A DNA stretch of 64,000 bases, from NCBI RefSeq assembly GCF_040412425.1, contig NC_089781.1:47693175-47757174 (forward strand), written 5' to 3'. Below, one piece after another: positions 11,560 through 22,392 of the stretch; position 1 is the first letter of the stretch; the number at the start of each line of letters is the position of its first letter. Under the pieces are notes generated by a model that saw only the letters and a list, made by a program, of their open reading frames with translations, did not search any database and had not been told where the DNA came from. A program made the translations under genes and the position numbers. This DNA comes from Macrobrachium rosenbergii (lineage: Eukaryota > Arthropoda > Malacostraca > Decapoda > Palaemonidae).

Positions 11560-12790
11560 GCATGTGTCCCCAAACCTGGACAGTCAAGCAACAGCAAGAG
11601 ATGCCTTCCTTAAGACTGGAACAAGGGGAGGACGATAATTTTTCCTCCATTGTCCCAGATTTCAAAGGTTTTGAGCAAACTTCTAACCTTCATAGGAATA
11701 ATGTACTTAATAGCCCCAAATTGGCCAAACAGGCATTGGTTCCTATTACCTCAACAACGGACAGAAAGATGAATTCCACTGTTGTCCACTGTTCTATCCC
11801 AGACAGTAGGAGGGAAATTCTCTCCTTTCTAAGCCGAGACCTTCATGTATAGATTTTTTAAAAATATCTATCGTGATAATTACTCACTCAACATTGCTAG
11901 GTACCTAGTGCAAAAATTACTGACTTCTATCCAGCATTACCAGTCCGTATGGAAGATATGGTTAGATTATATCCATACTGAAAGCCCAGTTGAGATTTCT
12001 TTAGAAACTTTATTTTTCTTATATACCCTTTTGAAGAGAAATGCCTTGTGGTTACAAGAGTCATGGCATACAAGGCTGCATTAATGGAACCCTTGGTTTA
12101 TGGATTCAGGATTGACTCCAATATAGAAGTTGTCACTTCCCTTTTGCAGTCTTTTGCTCTACAAAGGCCCACTCCCGAAAGGCTTCCAATTTCTTGGTCC
12201 CTGAACAAGGTGCTTAGACTTCTATCAACCCCTCAATTCAGTGGACCCAAGACAACCACAACGCACAGGCTACAAAAGGTGATCTTGATTGCATTAGCAT
12301 CAGGAGCTCGTACAGTATTAGTGAACTGGGCTCTCTTAGATGGGGACGATGCATCATGCAAATAGCTGACCATCAATTATTATTGTCCCCTGGCCCATCA
12401 TTCCTGGCCAAGAATATGGATCCTTTAAAATGGAAATCCATTCTTATAAGAAAATTCAGTTTAGCAGACAAGACATTACTCCCAGTTCAAGCACTTAAGG
12501 TTTACCTGGAAGTCACAGCAAACACCCCAGAAGGTCCTATTTTCCTACAACCTAACACAAACTAACCACTCTTTCTACAAAGACTGAGAATGATTGTAGT
12601 GTTTTCTCATTAAAAAGGGAAATCCACACTCTTTCCATTGGTCACATGATGTTAGGAAAGTATGTCTTTGGCCTTCTTCAGAAATGTCTCTTTCAAAGAA
12701 GTCTCCAAATGTATAGGGTGGTCATCAGTTAAATCATTGCCAGATGTTCGAACAAATTTGACTCCACTGTGTATCAGTAGGTGGCATAGT
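11560..12790 (+). pseudogene. DIRS-A tyrosine recombinase remnant
   Basis: The recombinase would join circular element DNA to the chromosome. An N-terminal helical part lies at 11845-12084 and 12048-12365. The first catalytic Arg is probably in LASGARTVL near 12297. The HxxR box reads HDVR near 12644, and GWSS near 12718 supplies the conserved Trp region. The nucleophilic Tyr is not visible after the frame breaks. The length and position directly after RNase H are as in DIRS-E. Confidence 0.7.
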
Positions 12791-13107
12791 TAGTCTTAAC
12801 CCATAGGTGCTGCGGCAGAAAACCAGGGGTCATATTGATGGTGAGTATGCTAACTATCGCTGGGAGATGGGTGACAGTACTACAACAAAACCCCCCATGC
12901 TTAGGTAAGCCACTGTAGAACTACATCCTAAAATGTAAGTTTGTGCATAGCTTCTTGTTCCTTGGTATCAAAACCTGAAAAGTATTTGGAATAAAGAATG
13001 GGACTTGAAATCTGTGGCTTGACCTTCGAACGGAAATGTTATTTCCTTTGGGGTGTTGGGATTAAAAAGAGAGAGCTTAAGCCTTTTTCGTCACCTGTCA
13101 ATTTCTT

Positions 13108-13614
13108 TCGTTAAGCTCCTTGAGGACGAAACAGCGACTACGCTATCAAAACACAGGTTTTGACATAGGAAAAACCTATTTTTGGTAGTCGCCATTGAGT
13201 CCTCAAAACCCTCCCACTTCCCTGACGAAAAGGCATGGGATTTGGGCAAAGGGATCAACCTGCATTGACTAACAGAGAGTAATGGCTCCTTGGTCTTTAA
13301 ACGGCCCGGTTGTAAACAAGAGGACGGATGCGCATGCGCAATAGTCACTTCTCTATCTTGCAGGTTATTTGACGTTGGAAAAACTAGGTTCAGCTTCGCT
13401 GAAGATAAGGGAAAGTGCCCTCCTATCTTTGAGTCCATTATATGCTCCATCATGTGTTATAATGTTAATCATTATGACACAATACCTGGCCAAAAGTCCA
13501 ACTAGAAGAGAATTCTTTGATATTAGTTTGGTCACCATGGAGCTCTGGTAGACCATGGAAGGTAACTCCTTGAAGACTCAACAGTGACTACCAAAAATAG
13601 GTTTTTCCTACGTC
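13108..13614. repeat. DIRS-A internal complementary region and right ITR
   Basis: A segment at 13157-13205 (ttttgacataggaaaaacct, then atttttggtagtcgcc) is inverted at 13563-13614. Just before it, 13108-13140 (ctccttgaggacgaaacagc) would be the complement of the left end. Side by side they mimic the joined ends of a circle, which is how DIRS elements restore their termini. Confidence 0.65.
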
Positions 13615-14712
13615 AAAACCTGTTTATTGTTGTACTCTACAGGACCAAAGATTATAAAGAAGTTTCAACCAGACTTTTTATGTACACAAGATGGTTCTGT
13701 AAATCCACCACAGAGCACACAATCCTGCCATGCTCAGAAGAGTAATGATTAGGGCTTGTGAAAATAAGTCATGTAAGGAAGCCTCTGAAGTGAAAGCCAG
13801 TGCTCACAATAGAATTGCTTTATCTAACTTACTGGTTTTTAAAGTCAGTTTCCTTAAAGTCACTTTCCTCTCACACTTCTTTTTATTCTCAATAATGACA
13901 CCCGTATGGCATAATCTTTTGAAGTTATCTGATTGTGTGATATGCATTAGGAGGGTTTATTAAACATGCATACAATATTGTATAATATTCAAGATGTAAG
14001 ACATGCATCTGATGAGTCATGCAGTGTGTGGGAATGTCTGCATGGTAAACAGCTGTCATCTGTGTTGCCAGTTACATCCAGGTTACTCAGCTTAATGACT
14101 GTGGGGCTTGGCAACAATAATCCTCTCCACTTAAGTTGAGATTTTGGGTTACCTGTAAATTATGAGTTTTCTTTAAACAAATTACCTATTGTAGAAATAC
14201 AACATGAGACTGGATTTATTGTAAAAACCCACAACTTATCCCTGATGGCACTTACCCTGCTCCAAATTTCAGTTGTTAAAGAATGAAAAATGAGCTGTTG
14301 AAGACCTACTGGACTTTACTGCCCAAGTCCACCAACCATCTGACAGGGCTGACAAAGAAAATGGTAGTAAGTTATGGGATTGTATTAAAAAATCAATTTT
14401 TTTTTTTGCATTTCTAGAACATTATTAAGTATATCCATGTAATATTGCTTTAATATTTGGTTAATCATAAAGGGAACATTGTACTTCATTTTGAGTCTAT
14501 AATAATTCTAATCCTTGGAAGCTAGGAAATTTACTTAGATTAGGTCTCAATCATTTATTGAAGAATTTTGTGATAAAAACAGACTTTTGCATAAAGACTT
14601 GGATTTTATTATTTGCAATATAAGTACCTAGTTTTCAAATATGTTTATTTATGCAAGAATCATCCTGCCCATTAAAATTATGATTTCATAAATTTTTTTG
14701 TGTTTTTTAAAG
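13615..14712. other. Unassigned DNA, probably intron of the HMGCS gene
   Basis: No transposon or coding motif is recognisable. It ends in a T-rich tract and acceptor AAAG at 14703-14712 directly before the HMGCS exon. Confidence 0.45.
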
Positions 14713-14827
14713 GGCAAATATACAATTGGCCTGGGACAAACCAAGATGGGCTTTTGCTCTGATCTGGAGGACATCAACTCTCTTTGTCTCACAGCCCTCT
14801 CTCATTTGATGGAAAGAACACGTGTTG
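14713..14827 (+). CDS. HMGCS: Hydroxymethylglutaryl-CoA synthase, one internal exon
   Basis: HMG-CoA synthase condenses acetyl-CoA with acetoacetyl-CoA, a mevalonate-pathway step that is cytosolic in arthropods. The exon encodes [19 protein letters not shown], then [15 protein letters not shown], a signature N-terminal block of this enzyme about 50-90 residues into the protein and upstream of the catalytic Glu and Cys. It begins after a T-rich acceptor (ttttttaaag) and ends at a strong donor (GTAAGT at 14828). It has 115 bases, phase 0 to phase 1, with no stop. No other exon of the gene is visible, so introns on both sides are long or continue outside the window. Arthropods often lack cholesterol synthesis but keep this step for juvenoid and isoprenoid precursors. 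Confidence 0.9.
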
Positions 14828-14838
14828 GTAAGTAATAA

Positions 14839-14840
<2 letters not shown>

Positions 14841-14911
<71 letters not shown>
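14841..14911. repeat. (CT)n microsatellite
   Basis: About 35 uninterrupted CT units begin only 13 bases after the HMGCS splice donor. Confidence 0.98.
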
Positions 14912-14913
<2 letters not shown>

Positions 14914-16130
14914 AAGTAATGTATAGAAGTTGAAAAGAAATCCCAGTAAATATTAGGATACACTAAGTGTCAGTTAATGTTGATTGACCACTGGTAAAAG
15001 AAGACATTACTAACCTTTTACAATGTAGGCAAAAGAAATCAAAGTAGTAATCCCTTGATTATCTAGATCTTCCTTATCTGGGACTCAACATTATACAACA
15101 TACCTGGACCAGGGACCAAACAAAGAAATACAAATATATAATTTTTTTTTAAATTTTGAAAAAACTGTTCTCCGATGGTTGGCAGTGCTGCATAGCCTAA
15201 GGAAAGTGTTTGTAACATTGCATACACACATAAACAGGCTGAGAAAGGGTTTGGTGGGTGATGGAGTTCTGGAGAAGTTTCAAAGGTGGGGGGTTTTGGT
15301 TGAATGGCTGGGTGCCATGGGAGGGAAGGGGCAGTAAGACTGTATAGAAACTCACCCAGGAAAAGGGTTGTTTTGGAAGGTGGGTGCAGTAGGGAAGCAG
15401 TTTTCCTGGCTGGGTGGGGCTGGGAATGCAGTGTGGGATGGGTGGAGAGAGAGACAGAGACAGAAAGAGAAAACAGTAATTGAGGTATCTCTTACATTGA
15501 AGCCTATAACACAAATACTCAGTCAATTTTTAACATTTTTATTCATGCTCTTCTCATCTATATTTACTGTATTTTCTCATTTTTTTATTTTTACAACCCA
15601 AAAGATAAATGCAAGCATGTGTTGCCAATGTTTACAAATTCGCATTTTAAATTCTTTACATGAAATATCAACAGTGATAAAATATTCTCTTATTATATGT
15701 GTGATAATCATACTTACGAGTCAACTAAATTTGTACAGTAAATCAGGCAAAGCAAAACGTAAAAAAAAAAAAGGCAAGATGTGATACTGCAGTTAGAAAC
15801 ATACACAGTGCAAAAGAGATAGAGAGAAGTTACCTTTCGTGAATGTTATTGATCACTTAACACGTCATGAAATGTCACTTTGTTTGTTGCTTTTTATTGC
15901 TGATATAATTATTATTTATTCAGAAGATGAACCCTATTCATATGGAACAAGCCCACAGGGGCTATTGACTTGAGATTCAAACTTCCAAAGAATATGATGT
16001 TCATTAGAAAGAGTTAACAGAAGGTAATGGGAAATGTAGAAAGAAGAGATCACTAGTAAAAAAAGAAATTAATTAAATTAATGAATAAGGAGAAAAATGT
16101 AAGTAAATTATTAAAATGCAGGAATTGTAT
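14912..16130. other. Unassigned DNA, probably HMGCS intron
   Basis: It contains a G-rich purine tract (15240-15470) and AT-rich sequence. ORFs on either strand here are low-complexity and match nothing I recognise. Confidence 0.45.
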
Positions 16131-16600
16131 TAGGGTAGTAATGCATTGCATCTTTGCTGGAACTTCTGAAGTTCCAATTGCACAACATCTTCAGGGAGGC
16201 TGTTTAACAGTCCAGCAGTGTGAGGAATAAAGGACCTCTGGAACTGAAAAGTTCAACAGCAAGGCACATTTACTGCATATTGGTGCTACTGTTCAGGGAA
16301 TCTGGTTGCTCTCAGCAGGGAAAGGGGATCAGGGATTAATTGTGAATGTGAAAGATCTTTGTTGAAATACAACTTATGAAAAATTGACAATCAAGAGCCC
16401 ATCTGTCAATGGTCCAAGTCGTAACTGCTAATATTAGGAAACAGAAATCTACCAAATCTCTAGCAGAAGCAGACATCCACACAGGAGAACATTTTTCTAT
16501 CAGAGGAAGGACAGATGACCTAAAACAGGTTGCATTGATTTTATCACTGTTACAAATAGATAAAGCCTTACAAACAATAATTTTTGTGCGGCATTTGCCT
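16130..16600 (-). pseudogene. LINE reverse transcriptase C-terminus, unrelated to the 5' LINE
   Basis: Read on the minus strand, 16560-16460 gives a segment like SSVLPLIEKCSPVWMSAS, a common post-RT block of Jockey-like LINEs. Near 16245-16140 it gives FQRSFIPHTAGLLNSLPEDV, the usual C-terminal end of such ORF2 proteins. The fragment abuts DIRS-B at about 16600 in the same orientation. It is a 5'-truncated piece. Confidence 0.7.
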
Positions 16601-16752
16601 GGATACTGAGGGGGAAGATGACCAAGATAAAAATTTCGACTTTCCTGCTTCAAAAGTCGTAGACGAAGCCAAAGCTTTCACCTGGTGAGCCAGACCCCTC
16701 GAGATAAATTTATTAGGCTGCCAACAGCCATGGATCCGAAGGGACATAGCCG

Positions 16753-19083
16753 TCACTCTTTAGAACCCGCATTACAATAACTTGACCGCATCCAGAAAGA
16801 ATGCGCAAGAGCCTCAGTCTGACTGCGCAACACATACCCCCAAGCACCAGCTTCCCTAAGAGAAGTCCCTATGAGCCAAAACGACGCCGGAGACTTAAAC
16901 AGGAATGCCTCAACCGATTCATTGAGGGGCAACCTGACACCTGCCGAAGGATTACCTTGAACTGCATAAATCGTCCTACTCAGAGAGAGAAGAGAAGAGT
17001 GCTGTCTATTAGAAGCAACTACTGATGCTAAGTGAACGTCCCCCTCCTCCAAAGCCTGGCTAACCCGATCGAACCAAACCAGCCAACACGAAAAAGAGGC
17101 AGGAGCTGGTTTAGTGTCATAAAAACCTCAAAATCGGGAGGTCTGGAGCTCTTGCTTGAGGGTACGAAGAAGTAACATACTCAAGCCTGTGTCCGTAATC
17201 GTACTGCTGGCAAGAGGACATTCTAAGTCCGCCAGAATCTCCTGCACCTATGGATAAGAATCCTGTTCCACAATGTCCGAACGGTCTAAGACCGACAAAG
17301 GAGGAGGCACTGGACAAAGCCCCGGACAAAGATGAAGAGTCCGCAGTCAGACCAACCTAACCAGAATGCTGCGCATCCGCACTTAATCGGGTACCCGGAG
17401 CTGAATCCGCATTGTTGGACCCGCCGGGAAGAGAAGGCTGATCTGATAAAAACCCAGAGCCAATTCCCCATTATTACTAAGGGGAAGACGAGTGAGAGTA
17501 GCCAAACCAACATTGTTAAATCTTGGGGGAGGATGCGCAAACGAAACCGCTGCAGAGGGACGGAAGAAGATGAAGGAGAGAGAATGAAAGAGGTAGAAGG
17601 TAGCCTGAGTTACCGCCGTGGAAAATGCGGGCGACGAAAGCCGCGGACCGCTCAAAGAAGGTACCGCACGCTCTGCCAAAACTGCAGAGCGCAAACCCGA
17701 ACTGGAATCGACGGGAAAACCCTGTGAAATACCTGATACTATCGGGACAGCCGCATGAAGTGGAAGCAAAGGGTTGCGCATATCCGAAGGGATGGAACAA
17801 GAGACCCCTGTGGCCAAAATCTGCCGAAACAGGGTTTTCGCCTGTCTGGAAGCTCCTCCTACCGGAGAAGACTGTACTAAGGAAGGAAAAGGCGGGAGGC
17901 GTAGGAATAGCAGACGCATAAAAAAGTTACCTGAGAGGAGGAAAACCAAAATCAAAGGAGGGAAAATGGAAGATGTGGAAGCCGCAGGAAAGACTGGAGC
18001 AGAAGAAGAAAGGGCCGAAGAGGAGACTGAAAAGGGAGTAACAGAGAATGTGGGAGCAGGAGATGAAGCGACAGATAACGAAGAAGAAAACTTAGAACAA
18101 AAAGCTAAGAAGGTACACCGAATCTGGCCCCCCTCAATAATCCTGAAAACATATCCGACATGAATTCTGGACACTACTGTGTCCCATACTCTCTAATGTT
18201 AGAGAAAACATTCAAGAAAAGCTATAACCTCTCGCCATAGATCTATACCTGTCGAAAAACCCCACCATCCGTCTTATAACCCGCCACAGCCAATTGCAGG
18301 TACCGCAAATTACTTCAGAAGCTGAAAGGACACACCATAATCTGCCTTACTAGATGGAGGAGTAGAAAATACAGGGAAGGGGAAAACTACAGTAGGAGAT
18401 TTAGAAAACAGTAGGAAGTGAGTTAGAAGCGAAAGCAGAAGGATTCTGTCTCACCGTAACTGAAACATTGACTTGAGACTGAACCAGATCGAAAGAAGAG
18501 ATGGAGAAACTCTAGTCAGAGCACAAAAACCACTTGAACCTGAAACCGGAACCCGTTCAGGAGAACGACCCTGCACCATTAAAACCTTCTCCTCACTACC
18601 AAACCCAAACCTATCCTCTTTTATCACACCTAGATCTTGATCCTAACATTATCAACATTAAATTTATCAATATTACAAGGGGGTTGTGGGGGGGGAAATC
18701 CTTCACTGCCTGCTCTGCGCCAAGAAGGCCGGCACCGTTAGGGCTGGTTCTGGAACAGGCAGGGGAGCTGAAAAGGAAGAAGAATTAGACATCCTAATAC
18801 TACTATTATCCCTATCTGAGAAATGTTGAAGAAGACTAGCTATTGAATTTTCCTTACTAATTGCAATCCTATACTCTATCTGTTTGACTACCATTGAACT
18901 CGCTAAATCCATCAACTGATCTGTAGCAGAAGTCTGAGACACTTGAGGCAACGAGAATCTGACCGACGTCTGCCGCCGTTACTAGCCAAAGACTTGCGAT
19001 GACGAATGTAATCACCCCTCTCTTGTGCCTACCAGTGGGAACATTCATTGCAATGAGTCTGGACATCACATTTAACCTTCCTA
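16753..19083 (-). pseudogene. DIRS-B gag
   Basis: The N-terminal part (19083-18703) contains a Cys/Trp cluster C-x5-C-x2-C-x2-W at 19070-19032, also present in DIRS-E and DIRS-F, and probably binds zinc. A Ser-rich, low-complexity middle follows (about 18174-17383), then a C-terminal part ending near 16753. In the Ser-rich part a 263-codon open frame is preserved, but the rest shows frameshifts. Gag would coat the element RNA. The assignment rests on the shared Cys motif, the Ser-rich middle and the adjacent ITR. Confidence 0.6.
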
Positions 19084-19429
19084 CATACCTGACGGAATGT
19101 CTATCGTGTCTCAAGGTACGCATCCGTCTTTGCACGAAGAAGAAGCAATGAGCACCAGAGTCCACCGTCGCAGGTAGTCGAGGCTGACGTCAAAGCCGAT
19201 GGCACGGTAGTAGGAGGTGAAAAGTCCGTGACGCACAAATGAGACTGGGAACCAGCGAGTCCAAATCCAAAAAATGTTCCACGTCGAAGATATCCAGAAA
19301 ATCCAGGAGAAAAACCGTTAAATCCGATCCAGGTCTTCACCACAATCCAAAATACAAAGAGAAGTCGGGCAATAGGATTAAAACCTCGCACTGCAAAAGG
19401 AAACAACCTTCCAGCAGCGTGAACAAAAA

Positions 19430-19645
19430 GCAATTGACGAAAATGGGGCGTGTCTGCGCACACCTGTGTCAGCGTTGCCAACCATTTGTTATGGTAGCTC
19501 AAGTGACAAGATTTTACCTGCAGCATTGGTAACGCTGGCCATTAAAATTCCCACTATAGTGGGATGGGTAGTTGAGAGTTGTTCGGGCTAGTGGGATTAA
19601 GGGCTAATTCAGGTGTTCAGGGAGTGTATTACAATAATAATATTA
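19430..19645 (-). repeat. DIRS-B 5' inverted terminal repeat
   Basis: This block (aattgacgaaaatggggcgt at one end, ctaattcaggtgttcaggga at the other) recurs in the same orientation at 26850-27055 with few changes. That copy is the 3' ITR of DIRS-C. A 5' ITR of a minus-strand element and a 3' ITR of a plus-strand element read alike, so the direct orientation is consistent. Confidence 0.85.
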
Positions 19646-19695
19646 TGTAATACTACACTGGGTACCTTAATAATATAATAAATAATAAAGCTAAA

Positions 19696-19980
19696 TCATA
19701 CAGGTAGTAACTGGTGATGAATGTTGATTACAGTATGCTGTAGATGATGATTATGATGAATTAGCTGTGCAGTACGATGAATGACGGGAGGCGTTGTCAT
19801 GTTAAGGTATTTGAACATGGCAACGAAGGTGGTACAGTAGGGCTGCATGAGTATTTTACCTTGTTCATGCTCAATGCAGGCGACCGCAATTAATGACATG
19901 CCGTAATGGGCTGCTACTTCTCCGTGACTTTTGCCCTCTCTTAACAAAACAATCGTGTCTACTTTCTTCTCATCAGTCAT
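19696..19980 (-). pseudogene. pogo/Tigger-like transposase fragment, N-terminal DNA-binding helix
   Basis: The minus strand reads TDEKKVDTIVLLREGKSHGE and then VAAHYGMS, resembling the first CENP-B-type helix-turn-helix of Tigger transposases, which binds the terminal inverted repeats. It has no catalytic DDE/D region. Unrelated sequence follows after about 45 residues. Its orientation is opposite to the Tigger-like N-terminus at 20863. Confidence 0.5.
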
Positions 19981-20529
19981 TAATTGTAGGCTATTGGCCA
20001 GAGGCCTTAGAAGCAGAAGAGCATTCAGAGGACATCTTAATGCACAATTTCAAAAAATATTTTTAGGCCATAGTACTGTACACGCAAAACACACAAACGA
20101 GAGATAGCAATAAAATGAGTTATACTGGGTCATTTGCTGATAATTTGCCACTACGGTATACGCATGGTACTACTGTATTGCACATACATATACTAACACT
20201 GATATTCTGTGCATACAGTACGTACATTTTATTAAATATTTGTTGTAGGATGATTTTTAAATATTACATACAAAAAGTGTTTTAGGATGATACATAGTAC
20301 AATGCAGTACTACAGGTAGTACGTAGAGCATATCTAAAATATGTGAGACAACAGGAATAGCAGGGTACGTATGTTTACATCTGTGGTACATAGCATTTTC
20401 ATGCACGTACTAAGTATATATTCATGACTACTGTAAGTACATTTTGTAAGATGAAAAATGATTCACTAATTTTCAAATATTACAGTACTGTAATATATTA
20501 ATGTAAACAAAGTTTTTCTTAAAAGTGCT

Positions 20530-20948
20530 TCACCCAAGCCACCTCTCTGCAAATATAAAGAACTCGGGATGCTGGACGCTGTGCACCCAGGACCAATGAT
20601 ACTCGACACACTATTGGCTGTAATCTGCAAAGCAGCCAATCCAGAAGCACCATCCATTTTCCTTGGCGCTCACTGGCTGTTCAGTTGGCGCTGATTGGCT
20701 GAACATTCACAACCAACTCGCGAACATGGAATTCTGGGAGACCGCATCTACAGCATCCTTCTCAGTTCGTGCGTAGTTCGCAGCATCTTCTTACCTTGTG
20801 AAATTGCGCATCTTTTCGTTTGGTTTCTTAATCTTTGTGCAACAGCGGTATTCGGCACTAAAATGCCTCCTAAAAAATGCCCTGCTCCTTCAAAGACTTC
20901 TGGCAAAGAGTCTGAAAGAAAGAAGACTGTTATGAAACTCGAGGAGAA
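20530..20948 (+). pseudogene. Tigger-like transposase leader and first codons, fused to DIRS gag
   Basis: From the ATG at 20863 the frame begins MPPKKCPAPSKTSGKE and continues with a basic segment ending KLEEKV. This is the usual opening of pogo/Tigger transposases, just before the helix-turn-helix. At 20949 it switches without a stop into the DIRS gag segment (KSDGYVPLDPW), giving a chimeric frame to 21003. The 330 bases upstream are CCAAT-like and GC-richer than the flanks (ttggctg repeated), as a promoter region might be. No catalytic domain remains. Confidence 0.5.
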
Positions 20949-21479
20949 GGTTCTAAAGAGTGACGGCTATGTCCCTTTGGATCCGTGGCTGTTGGCAGCC
21001 TAATAAATTTGGCTTCGTCTACGACTTTTGAAGCAGGAAAGTCGAAATTTCTATCTTGGTCATCTTCTCCCTCAGTATCCGGACATTCATAAGAGGGATT
21101 GCTTAGAACACCATTAGCCTTAGCTAATTCTTGTTCAAGGATGATGACGTAGCCAGTATGATGAACATGGTTTTTTCTCTAACTCATGTCTCCGGTGTCG
21201 GCAATTATGCTTCGTCGAGGATACAGAGTGTTGAAGTATCTAGACAATACAGTGTTTTGAAGTATCTAGAAGATTGTTTAACTGGCCTCCTCTCCAGAGG
21301 AGCTAGTAAGAGCGAGGGAATTCTATGGAATTCTTAACATATTCAGGTAAGCGGATTCTCTCTCTTCCTCTGAGGGTTTTCACAACCCTAGAGAGAGTCC
21401 AATTGGTCCTTCAAAGATTGAAGGGTTCCCGTCCAGCAGGGAACGGCCAGTACCAGCTTGGAGAAGCCTCTTAGGGAGA

Positions 21480-21482
<3 letters not shown>

Positions 21483-21562
<80 letters not shown>

Positions 21563-21580
21563 TTCCAGGGTCTCGTATCT

Positions 21581-21658
<78 letters not shown>

Positions 21659-21690
21659 TTCCAGGGTCTCGTATCTGAATGCGCTCTCTC
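21483..21690. repeat. Duplicated (CT)n microsatellite within DIRS-C
   Basis: Two (TC)n runs at 21483-21557 and 21588-21652 are each followed by the same 38-base DIRS segment (ttttaattccagggtctcgt and on). The unit of microsatellite plus segment is duplicated in tandem with a period of about 95 bases. Confidence 0.95.
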
Positions 21691-21819
21691 TTCAGGTATG
21701 TCTCAGGAATCGCTGGGACTTCCACAACAAGAACGCTGTTATAGTTGGGAGCGATTGTTGCCTGTTGGATCGTTTGTGGTAGTCAGAAATGCACCTGACA
21801 GGGGAAAGGTCTATCGACT

Positions 21820-22205
21820 CCCCTCTTCCTGACGTTCATCTGTACACAGATGCCTCAGATCAAGGTTGGGAGACAACCTTGGAGGAATCCAGGCCTTGGA
21901 ACAAGAGTAGTCAATAAATCTTCGGGAAAATCAATGCTGTAAAGGAAGCCCTCAGTTGTTCTCAGTCTTAGTGCGCTACAGAGTAGTGGCTATGTTTAGT
22001 GACAGTGTAATTGCCGTGTCGTATCTGAAGAACTCGGAGGGGAACAGGCTCAACAGAACTCAATACTATACTATTGCACATAGTCTTGAGAGGGTGCGAA
22101 GAACGAAAGTGTCTCCTCTTCCCCAATTTATATCGGGAGTCTCAAAGTACGGGCAGATCGCTAGGTCGCTCTCGTTCAGGTATTGGGGGGAGAGTGGACT
22201 TTGAC
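21820..22205 (+). pseudogene. DIRS-C RNase H remnant
   Basis: The frame reads VHLYTDASDQGWE near 21836, the first catalytic Asp block of DIRS RNase H. VVAMFSDSVIAVSYLKNSEG follows near 21980-22040, corresponding to the second Asp and the conserved Asn/Gly loop. A stop and one frame change occur near 21915. The next domain, the recombinase, is separated by the piggyBac-type insertion. Confidence 0.7.
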
Positions 22206-22392
22206 TCTGGAAGTAATATGTCAGGTTCTCCGGAAGTGACCAGCAACTGTTGACTTATTCGCGACATGATTAAACCATCGTCTTCCGGATTATTTCTCTC
22301 TAAGGGTGTCCCCATTTCAGTAGTCACCAAGGTGACATTACAAGTTGGAATCACATGCAAGTGTACGCCTTTCCTCCATCCGGTCTCATTAA

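Larger units (their letters stand above)
8640..13615 (+). mobile_element. DIRS-A, decayed DIRS-type retrotransposon
   Basis: The gag remnant, RT, RNase H and tyrosine recombinase follow in that order. The element ends with an internal complementary region and an inverted terminal repeat. DIRS elements integrate a circular DNA copy with a tyrosine recombinase and make no target duplication. The RNase H and post-RNase H motifs (VIADSLSR, VDLFAT) match DIRS-G at 63730-63850 more closely than the other copies, so A and G belong to one subfamily. The left border is uncertain. Confidence 0.8.
16605..19650 (-). mobile_element. DIRS-B, 5' half of a DIRS element (leader and gag)
   Basis: The 5' ITR lies at 19430-19645 and gag runs leftwards to about 16605, where an LINE fragment takes over. 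RT and recombinase are absent. The gag segment at 16605-16760 is repeated inverted at 20949-21085 in DIRS-C, and the ITR matches that of DIRS-C at 26845-27055, so both derive from one family. Confidence 0.75.

Noticed and set aside
7391..13614. Left ITR of DIRS-A at 7391
   Set aside because: The motif resembles the right end, but the following 300 bases do not match the complement of the right ITR well enough. It was listed as a separate short element.
15197..15784. ORFs of 109 and 138 codons on opposite strands
   Set aside because: They overlap a G-rich purine tract and AT-rich DNA, show no domain and end in poly-Lys from an A run. I consider them chance.
17383..18174. 263-codon minus-strand ORF, one of the longest frames in the first half
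   Set aside because: Its Ser/Pro/Phe-rich low-complexity sequence fits the variable middle of DIRS-B gag. I see no host domain, so it was folded into that pseudogene.
21471..21725. ORFs across the (CT)n arrays (Ser-Leu on plus, Arg-Glu on minus), also at 27481-27801
   Set aside because: Dinucleotide repeats have no stop codons in these frames. The open frames are artefacts of the microsatellites.
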